From Allacma fusca (Eukaryota > Arthropoda > Collembola > Symphypleona > Sminthuridae): a stretch of 64,000 bases of DNA. The notes under the pieces were generated by a model. That model saw nothing but the letters and a program-made list of their open reading frames with translations, was not told the origin of the DNA and ran no database searches. How positions within the stretch are numbered: the stretch's first letter is position 1; each line of letters begins with the position of its first letter. Positions 55,101-64,000 of the stretch are shown here, piece by piece. A program made the translations under genes and the position numbers. The stretch is from NCBI GenBank assembly GCA_947179485.1, contig OX359246.1:22320001-22384000 (forward strand). The letters run 5' to 3'.

Positions 55101-56845
55101 TCATTCTCTTTTCCTGTCTCTCTCTCTCTCTCTCTCCCTTTCGCTCTTTCTATATTCCCAAGTGTTAATGAAATTGAATTTTGCAACTCCATAAAAACCT
55201 GGATATCTCAATAGTTACTGCTGGGCCTTGCGTGATCGTATCTTCAACTCTCACTTGTTATTTATGTGCTTGTACATACAGACTCCCGTGTATGGATTGC
55301 ATACATACGATTGTATATGCATACAATGTGTTATATATACGTGTGTAGTTTGTGGTCTCACTAAGGACCACTCCTTATAAAAACATTTTCTCGGGGAGCA
55401 TTTCCTAACACTTGCAGTTACCAGTTACCACAATGCAATTTACCGCTTGAGAGCAGTAGCTATTCTCATTGCCATTGAGTAACATGTTGTGCTTGCATTT
55501 TGAGACCATGCACAGAACTATTTGACCATAGGACTGGATAAAAGGTCCAGGATCTCTTTGAGGGGTCCCCCGTGGCTGGGGGGAGTAATTACTGCAATGT
55601 AAGTACTGACGGGGATTTCTGTAAAGTACGTACTGACGAGTACGGTACTTTATGGGTCGTTGATTAGCATGACCAGTGATGAGCATTAGGTTCATGTATT
55701 GTGTTTTGCATTACTAGATTTCCCTTTGTTTTGCGTAATGTTTGAATAATTACCTTTCTTTACCTTATTTTGCATTTGCATTTATTGTGGGGATCGGAGT
55801 AAGTATGTACTCACGGGTGTTCCGCGAGTCAGTAGGACCGACTCATATTACAGATAAATTGAAGGTTTAATTTTTAAGAATTATTATTATCATGTAATTA
55901 CCCCTATGTGTTTAAATGGGATTTGAAGCCTTGTAGCTCATTATTTGCAATAGTGGTTATTTTTAGGGAAGCACCGCAATTTCCAGGGTATAAATTAATA
56001 CCCTGGAAAATCACAATGCCATTCATTTACTAACCTATTGGCACTTGTAGTATTGAGATCCTCTCAGTCACCACTTCCGTTTTATTTTTGCTGTAATATT
56101 TTGTAAATAATGTACTACGGTGTGGTACACATTATCATAGTCGACTCCGTCGCTAGCGTCTTCTACTGGCCATGTTTGCTTTAAAATATTTATTTTAGTT
56201 ATCCAATTGTTGAATTTAAATTTACTATTGATTGAATTCTTTTTAAACTAAAATGTTACCAATAGAGTTACTAATGGTAAACTAAATTGACATTTCAAGC
56301 TAAGGTGTCATTCTGGATCTAAACCTTGAGCAGACCTGGTGTGTCTGATTCTGTCTCTGATTTCTTCGATTTAACCCCACATTGTACTAATCTTCGATCC
56401 CTTTTACCTACTCTTCCTTATTTTAATTTACTATTATCGCGTCATTATGTACCTACTGATTGTGAGTGCACTTGTCTGGAAATAATCTTAAATGTTGTTA
56501 TACACATCACATAATTGTCTCCGAGAACATATTATTTACCTGCATCCTACGTACATACATATATCTACCTTTGTACAGATATATATTTCATACCTGAGAA
56601 CCTACACAAAACCATGTATCTTTCATTACTGTATTTTCGTAGTGTTAGAGGGTTATCGTTGGGGTTCTCCACTTGTTAACTCTAACCCTTTTCTGACCAA
56701 CCCTATTTTGTATTATTACCTTACCAAACCTATGGGCTTAAAACTAACATTAGAGTAAATCTCAGAAAGACATTTTATTCTCAAAAGACAATTCTCGTGG
56801 AAGAGCCTCTCTTACAAAGAGGCTGTACTTTATGTGCAATCTGTA

Positions 56846-56892
56846 GTAGCAGTAGTAGTAGTAGCAGCAGCAGCAGTAATAGTAGCAGTAAT
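56846..56892. repeat. AGT/AGC trinucleotide repeat
   Basis: Mixed AGT and AGC triplets. No open frame around it supports a coding role. Confidence 0.9.
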
Positions 56893-57126
56893 GGTTGTAA
56901 GAATAAACTGAAAATTCAAAAGGGCTCATAATGCAAAGGCTATGAAGTATCTTGGCTCTCTGCGATGACAGGGAGCAAAGCCCATCCGAAGCTGATCATT
57001 AGCTCGAGACATGCCATCTCCCTCCTCGGAAATGTCCCTCACAAAATGTAAATTCAAATGAAGGTAATTCCTGGCCCAGGTGGTAGCTATACAGTCAACT
57101 CTGTAGCTCTGTATAAAGACCAGACG

Positions 57127-57160
<34 letters not shown>

Positions 57161-58388
57161 AGAGCATCAGACTTGGCAGGATTCATATAACCTCAACTCT
57201 CCTGTGCAGACAAAAGGTGAGCACTTGGTTCGTCAAGATGACTCCTATCTTTGCATACGAACGAGTTGGAAAATTACACATTAATTCATTAAGATGCGAA
57301 CCACCTTCCCTTCCTCTACAGATAATTATGTAATACTTGAACTTGCCTATCATCTCCCCCTATACTCTCAAAGTCCATGGAACGACAAGCAGTTTGGAGT
57401 TAATACCCTACACGAGGCACTTCTCCGAACTTTGGTCATATGCACATTTATGTATAATTACGTATATCTATGTTTGTACTAATAGTGTTGAAGGGGCTGA
57501 GATCTTCATATACAAGGATCCCTCAAGACTCTATAAAACTATATACACTTACAATTAGTACTATAGTAGTAGTGACGCAAGACACCTCCAATCATTACAG
57601 CTGAAGCCAATAGACCTCAAGTCCCTCCTGAGTCTCGAAATTGTTGTGACAAATGTAACCCAATTACAATCCTGAACAAATCTCGATGGACAGATAAGGA
57701 GCAGGAGGGAATAATAAGTAATAAATATCCTTTGACACTTGGACTCACATTTCAAAACACAATTATTATTGCCTCAGCCCCATTTGGAATGAATTAGAGA
57801 GTACAGAGAGTCACCGCAACTGTTTATTCTCTCGCGACTGACAGCCCTGTTAGTTTTTACTGGGACGAGAGCTGAATATTAAATTTTGTTTATGCTCTCC
57901 CAATTATATCCGCATATTTTATCTGGGGATCTTCTACATCTCTAAGTATTGGTAACACCGCAGGAAAATTCCCCTATAACTTTCACAATTCACAACACAC
58001 ATGGCCATATGCACACGTAGATACATACATGTACATATGTATGTAGCTTTGTGTAAAGTTATACAGCTCAGTAAATGTTTGGGATTCAAGTGTGGTTGCG
58101 CATGCTCAATCTCAATTTGACATTTGACTCCTCGTTTGTACAGTTAGATTGGAGAATGTCAAAGTAAATCTTTAATTTACTACAAGGCTTGAATCTCCTC
58201 CTTCGAATACAAATCATCCTCTTGAGTAATGTGTGTATCGGGAAAAAAATTTATTTGGGAAATAAATCCCCCCTTTCAATTTCAATACTGGGTCTGTATT
58301 CCAAGATTTTTTCCCTTCCCCAGGATTTTATAGGTGTACAACTTGACACTTTTATTTTTCCTTTGAAAATAAAGATCAGAGACTTTTT

Positions 58389-58405
58389 AAAAAAAAAAAA
58401 AAAAA
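58389..58405. repeat. Poly-A run of 17
   Basis: A homopolymer of 17 A. It lacks a recognisable retroposon body or target duplication. Confidence 0.85.
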
Positions 58406-61400
58406 CTGAATGTAAATCAAAGGAGTGTTGTAGAAATGATACTATCGCACTGAGACAGCAAAAGTTTATTTTAATACAGTCAACTCTAAATAACAGGGAC
58501 GGGATTCGAATCCTTTAAATAATTTAGGACATAATTTTTTTTTACCTTTACTATTTACTCTAAAAATCATTTTTTTTCTTAATTAAGCGGATGGTCCTGA
58601 AATTCAAAACTGAAGGTGTTCTTGGGAGATGTTTTTATAAAGGGTGTGGACTATGAACTGGGATTTGTATCTTACACCGTCCCTCCCTCCCTCATCCGCA
58701 ATGTCCCAGACAAATTTGCTGTGAAAGGCACAGATGCCTCATTGATCTGTGGAGTTAATAAATTTTGAGAAATGCCTCTGCCGTAGTGTTGGATGATGGG
58801 CTATTAATGTCAGGGTATTTCCGCTCTGACTCAGGCTATCTCCCCAATACATGCTCTCCCGACTGAGGCAATGTCATACGAGAAGATACAGAACCTTACC
58901 ATTAAATTCCACTCCTTTACATATACAGTGGTACATATCTGTACATACGTAAATTATATACAACCTTCAGTAAGAAATTCCTATGTTAGAGGAATTGTTG
59001 ATAAAAATAACGGCTCTGGAGAAATAAACCAATCAGAGATTGTTAAGACTAACAAAATACGTTAAATCACAATACATTCATCTGATAGCTTTTCCCGAAT
59101 CAAATCTATAAAAAAAATGTCACATTTTTCACAAAAAAATTACAATAAAAATTGCAAATGCAAAGGACTTTTCCTTAATGCTATAATTTTGTCTCACTGT
59201 GCCCCAAAACATTTTTCATAAATATAACTCTCCACAAAAGATTCTTCTTATCCTTGGATGTTTCGCAAATTTCAACAGGGATCAAATATTTAACAAGCAT
59301 AACCCCCAAGCATAATTTTATCGTCTCACTTTGCCCCAAAAAATTAGGAAGACTCCTTCAAGCACGCTTCCGCTCCTCTACAAAATTGAGGCTCTGGCAC
59401 GTGGGACTGATCCCTTTGGAAATGTTTGGAGAGAGAGAGAAGTGCTGGAAAAATTAATATGATACAACTGGCGTGCCGGCTAAGTTTTGTTGCATGCGGA
59501 TGATGGCGTTGGAGGAGAAGAAGAAGAAGGGAAAAGGAAATATTGGGGATGTGTGTTTCCAAAGGAAAATGAAAATGGCCGAGTGAGCACCTAATAATTC
59601 CACCTTTATTTCCGGCGGCTCTCCTGCCTCCCATAAGCATATGTACGTACGTGTACATATATGGGAGGAAAGATAGGACAAGAGAAAGGAAAAGCCCCAA
59701 CTTTACCCGAAGATTGTTCAAGCAGGGAAAATCGGTGGTGCAAGAAGATACAGTGAGCTGGGAAATATGCTATAAGTATATATGTATGTATGTACATACA
59801 TATATATGTATACGCTACAGTCCAATCCTCCTGTACGAAGATCCCATTGAAAAACCTTATTCTATACATCAGGCCTCAAAACTACTTTCACAATTTACCC
59901 AACGCAGGATTCCTTCTTCAATTTTGCATTTTTAAGGGATTTTTTTTTTAAATTTTGGGGGCTTTTATAGGAGCCGTTGGGATGGGTAAGGTCCACTGTA
60001 TAGAGATGTGTAGTGAGAGAGGAGAGAGAGTGTGTGTGTGGAGGCTGAGGAGGAAAGGGAAAAGAGAGAAGTTAGTGGAAAATTCCTCATGAAAGATTGG
60101 TCCATTTATTACAGGCTCAGTAAGTAACATCAATCTACTCTAATTGCCAAGGAAATCCTTCACCTCAATGCCTTTTAGGGACGAGTTACCTCCTAGTTCA
60201 CACTTCCACCCTACCTTGTTATATTTTCAGTGGGAACAATTTCCGAGCCTGGTCCTTCCCTATACAGGGCACTCTCATTGCTAGAGAATGCCCGCTAGAT
60301 CTTCAAAATTTGAGTATCAAATTACCATTTTATCCTATTTTTTTTAACGAACGAAGCAAAAAATGATACCAGGCAATTCAAATTTTTTGTAGAGACAAAT
60401 TAGTTAAAAAGTAAGAATTCTATTGTTTTTGAAGGAGATCGGTTCAAACGTTCGACCTCAGAAAATTACATGAGTTCACATAAAAACACTTGCAAGTACA
60501 TATGGATAGAAGCTTTGTTAAGCTTGCGCCATCTATAATTTTTTTGGTTCCTTACATTAAACTGCCTTTTAAATAGACCGGTAGATGTCGCAGGAACTGA
60601 ATTGCGCATGCGTTATTTGAATACGAGTCCTAACGTTTTTTTCAAAATTTTTGTACGCATAACGATTACATGTGGGAGTTTTAATTAAATGTTCAATTAG
60701 TACAAGAAATTTCCTGGGATTTTGTAGAGACAATGTTTTCCAAAAAGGAGGTCCAGGATGACCAGAGGCTACTGTAAACATCCTCCTTTCCCAATAATAA
60801 CCGAAGCGCATATGCAAAGGCTCGAGAATATATACATACAAGGGACGTTTCTGTGTATACACAATTGAAAGCAATTTTTCATTATATATTAGAGAGTGTC
60901 TCTCTCTCTCGTTCCTGAAGAGAAATGGAGCTTCCCGGTGGCCCCTTCGGAATAACTAATTTTGAGGGTATCTTGCTTTTGTGAGAACCATTGCCAGACA
61001 CGGACTGGTAGTATTCCAGATATTGGCTCTGTAATTGCATTACTACTGTGTATAGTTATCTAATATGGGATAATTATTACCCAGGTAATTCCTATCCCAG
61101 GTTTTTAGGGTAAATAAAAGGCACACGAGAGGGACAGATGGATGGAGGCTGTAAAAAATCAATTATTGTCAGAGTCGAAGTAATTGCTGTAGGAATGGGA
61201 GAGGAATGCACGGCAGGTGGTCATCGGTGGCTTTGCTTCCCTTATTTTTTACGGCTCGTTAAATACCTGTAATTAAGTGATGAAGGCACGTGTTGTCGTC
61301 CACAATCCTAGGGTAGCCTATAAATCTCAAATTTCCTCCACATTTTTATCCCCACTCATGTACACAGTGAGCTGGAGGTGTGAAGGACACCCCTGGAAGT

Positions 61401-61965
61401 ATTTCCCCAAATTTGAATGAAGTTACAGCAACACATGTTTTTCCTTTTTTTTGTAAGGGGAGAAATTTATTTTGTAATTTGTTTGCAATGTGTTCGTATG
61501 AGTTTATTTCTTAGAAAAAATTCTTTACAAATTTTTGTAAATTTTACAGTTTTTTTTTTAAATTGCTCAAGACTAGTGTTGTGTAGAAAAATAATTAGAA
61601 ATTAATGCTATTGGAAGGAAATCCCATGTGGGTATTGATACTTGTCATTTTCAGGCAGGAGCAAGTGGAACTTGGGGTTCTTGAATTGGTACTTGGTATG
61701 TTTTTCTAAAAAAAACACATTCAAATTTGAAGTAAATAGAACTGTATTCTTTTAAAAAATATTCTAAAATTTAGAGATGACCCCATTAGACAACATGACC
61801 CCAAATAGGGAAATTAAAATTGCGGGGGGAGAGGTATATGTTTAAATGGTTTTGGTTGGGAAGTAATTGTGGGAATATGTTCGTCGGATTTTGAGGGAAA
61901 ATTTAGAATTTTGAAAAGATAAAATTTTTAAATTTGTTTAAGGAGTTTATGAAGTTTGAACGTAC

Positions 61966-63376
61966 CTGGAATGGCACGAGCTTCCCTAGCGGGTATGGCA
62001 TTGTCGTAGTAGTCTCCAACTACTAATTGGCCGTCGAGGTCGTAGTTAACTACTCGTGGGGGCGGGGCTTGTTGCTTTTTTGTGGGGTTTGGCGAAGGTT
62101 GAGGTTCTTTATATTCGGGGATGCTACGGCCGCCGTATGTTTTGAGGAGTAGCTGAGAGTGTGGTGCGGAAGGGGATTTATTAAAACTTCGGTCTGACTG
62201 GAGCGCATCCTTGTGATGTTTGCGTGGCTCGTGTCCTGGGGGTTTTTTATTTTGGGCAAAGCGACCCCCGGCGGGCTTTTCAGTTGTGCATGGTGGCAAA
62301 TCTGGGTCAGATGGTTTTGGGGTTACTCCTGGTGCTGGTGCGGTTTCGGGTGGTGCTGGTGCGGTTCCGGGTGGTGCTGGTGCGGTTCCGGGTGGTGCTG
62401 GTGCGGTTCCGGGTGGTGCTGGTGCGGTTCCGGGTGGTGCTGGTGCGGTTCCGGGTGGTGCTGGTGCGGTTCCGGGTGGTGCTGGTGCGGTTCCGGGTGG
62501 TGCTGGTGCGGTTCCGGGTGGTGCTGGTGCGGTTCCGGGTGGTGCTGGTGCGGTTCCGGGTGGTGCTGGTGCGGTTCCGGGTGGTGCTGGTGCGGTTCCG
62601 GGTGGTGCTGGTGCGGTTCCGGGTGGTGCTGGTGCGGTTCCGGGTGGTGCTGGTGCGGTTCCGGGTGGTCCGGGGGGAGGCTCCTCTTGCCCAGGAATGG
62701 GAATTGGCGCTAAAATTAATTATTAAATTCCAATAAAAATCTGGTTTTAAAAACGTTTTAAAGTTTTAATAAAAAATTGCTTACGCCTATCGCCTGGTTT
62801 CTTAATTTTGAATTCAAGACAAGTGAACCTGTCCTCCGTCACAGGTACATTAATTTTTTCAAACTCCCTAGTTTTATTACACTTCCCACAATAAATGAAA
62901 CGAACCGCATCTGAAAAATAAATTATTAACAAATGCGTCAATTGTGTTGTTAAATTCCTTACGAATTTTTTCATCCTTTGTTTTTTAATAAAATTCTGTC
63001 AAACCTTCATTGCAACGAGCAAAGCACTGAAATTGACACTGTCCCTCAAAATCCATTAAAGTCTTGGACCCACCTATGGTTGCACATATCGGATTCTTTT
63101 CTTTTGGGCATACACAAGTGCAGTCACCTGCAAGAAACAAATTGACCAACAATTTTAACCTCTATTTTGAAATTAATTTTTGTATTAGAATTATCTTAAA
63201 AAAATTTAATTTCGTGTTTATTTCTATTGAAATTTTTACGTTTCAATTAAATCTACAAGAAATAAATCCTTACGTGAACGATGGTTGTAAACTGCGGCTT
63301 GGATAAAATCTTGAGAGTCAATTAGAACCCATATGTAAAATAAAATAACTTTAAAATGACTTCCTGGCTTATTCAT
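61966..63376 (-). CDS. Secreted Kazal-type protein with Pro/Ala-rich repeat (5' part, four exons)
   Basis: Four exons joined by GT-AG introns, all phase 1: 63376-63274, 63127-63005, 62910-62785 and 62709-61966. Exon 1 encodes a signal peptide (FKVILFYIWVLI). Exon 2 encodes a 40-aa Cys-rich module (CTCVCPKEKNPICA, then further Cys) that fits a Kazal-type inhibitor fold; the C-P-x6-C spacing is typical, but the next loop is about five residues longer than usual. Exon 3 has a CGKC pair and a third Cys. Exon 4 (248 codons) has 16 units of PGTAPAP, then a basic, Pro-rich region ending GDYYDNAIPAREARAIP. It ends in a strong donor (CAG then GTACGT), so the gene continues toward lower coordinates; the next exon was not found. 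Phase-1 boundaries around the Kazal exon are typical of shuffled extracellular modules. Likely secreted; inhibitor activity is inferred. Confidence 0.85.
62331..62666 (-). repeat. 16 x 21-bp coding minisatellite
   Basis: Exact 21-bp units (GGTGCTGGTGCGGTTCCGGGT on the plus strand gives the period) run 16 times without a gap, and only the first unit shows a substitution. In the exon frame each unit encodes Gly-Thr-Ala-Pro-Ala-Pro-Pro. Near-identity of the units points to recent expansion and probable length polymorphism. Confidence 0.95.
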
Positions 63377-64000
63377 TATGAAGTTGAAATTTTCCAGGTG
63401 ACATTTACATGACAACTGTTGTTTTTGAAGCAAAACCTGCTGGGAAAATGCTCTCAATGAATTTATTGTGCTTGATTTGAAATTGTGGGGGAAAATGTTT
63501 ATAAACTTTTAATGGGCTTTCTCTCTAGAGAGTGTCTGCAGCAGTCTTAAATTTTAAACGAATAAGTCTGCTTTAGTCAAATTTCTAATTTTAACATAAT
63601 CAATCATTATTTTATCAATGGTAAGTTAATTACGAGAAATCCAATGGTAATTTGATTGGATTTTCTTTATTTAAATCGCAGGTTTAGCTCTTACGTCTCA
63701 AAATTAAATTTCAATGCAGACCAAACAATGGGGATATTTGAGTCCTTCAAGAACAGAGCTACAAATTACTCATTGTTTTACAAACTCCAGCTTCAAAAGC
63801 CTTCCTTTTCCAATTAGTTACTATGCAAACTACAGCATACAATTTTCTTACTTCATTTCTGTATTTTTAAGGCGTTTGCACAATACAGGTTTTGCAATTT
63901 CGGGTATCTACATGTCATCTTAAAAATTTTCTTCATGAATTCTAAAAATACAGCACATGAACCCGGAAAATAATTTTGAATTATTGTAGATTTTTGTTTT
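63377..64000. other. Upstream region of the Kazal-type gene
   Basis: 624 nt upstream (on the minus strand) of the first in-frame ATG. The reading frame stays open for about 27 codons above the ATG but has no earlier ATG. No clear TATA box was identified, and the 5' untranslated region and promoter are presumably here. Confidence 0.4.

Larger units (their letters stand above)
37288..61965. other. Long right flank, no recognisable genes
   Basis: About 24.7 kb in which no ORF shows a domain, signal peptide or paired splice sites that I can support. It may be a long intron of the Kazal-type gene at the right edge (whose 3' exons must lie in this direction), intergenic DNA, or both. It holds many microsatellites and short ATGTATGTACATAC-type palindromic tracts. 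Confidence 0.55.

Noticed and set aside
60525-60595. Facing GCGCCATCTA and TAGATGTCGC motifs resembling CTCF sites
   Set aside because: Partial matches only, about 60 nt apart, with no supporting context; too weak to call.
62213-62736. Three long plus-strand ORFs through the 21-bp repeat
   Set aside because: A repeat of 21 bp keeps all frames open. Splice phases support only the minus-strand frame encoding Gly-Thr-Ala-Pro-Ala-Pro-Pro.

Overview
The window looks like invertebrate animal DNA, most likely arthropod. The grounds are GT-AG introns, a secreted Kazal-type gene with phase-1 introns, abundant GA/CT and CA microsatellites, short ATGTATGTACATAC-type palindromic tracts, a hAT-type MITE and a Metaviridae (Ty3/gypsy) LTR retroelement. 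The species cannot be fixed from sequence alone. Most of the host DNA here is non-coding.

The dominant feature is one giant, structurally intact LTR retroelement on the minus strand (5191-33887, 28,697 bp). It has two 583-bp LTRs that I read as identical, TG...CA ends, a 4-bp ATAT target duplication and a polypurine tract beside the 3' LTR, all of which point to a very recent insertion. In sense order (right to left) it contains: 5' LTR; a 3.1-kb leader with two families of short repeats; ORF1 (giant Gag, 2188 aa); a textbook -1 frameshift signal (GGGAAAC, 7-nt spacer, GC hairpin); ORF2 (Pol, 2396 aa: protease, RT, RNase H, a ~600-aa linker, integrase with GPY/F module, and a ~600-aa tail); a 108-aa ORF at the pol/ORF3 junction; ORF3 (2189 aa, SR-rich N-terminus, central env-like membrane module, uncharacterised C-terminus); ORF4 (248 aa, signal peptide plus transmembrane segment); a 2.6-kb 3' region; 3' LTR.

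Inside the pol tail, five small ORFs (56-87 aa) lie in one alternative frame and each reads as a coiled coil. The last one overlaps the 108-aa ORF by ATGA. This overprinted cassette, together with the giant ORF3/ORF4 membrane proteins, is the best candidate for an undescribed system. Gag and Pol would come from one RNA by frameshifting. ORF3 and probably ORF4 would come from spliced RNAs: ORF3 has a splice acceptor directly abutting its ATG, and the leader has a strong donor 32 nt inside the 5' LTR.

The left flank (1-5190) holds only microsatellites and a 29-bp tandem repeat. The right flank (33888-61965) holds a 39-bp minisatellite, a 500-bp hAT-type MITE with a perfect 8-bp target duplication, and microsatellites. 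At the right edge (61966-63376, minus strand) there are four exons of a secreted Kazal-type protein with 16 copies of a seven-residue proline/alanine-rich repeat; its 3' exons were not found.
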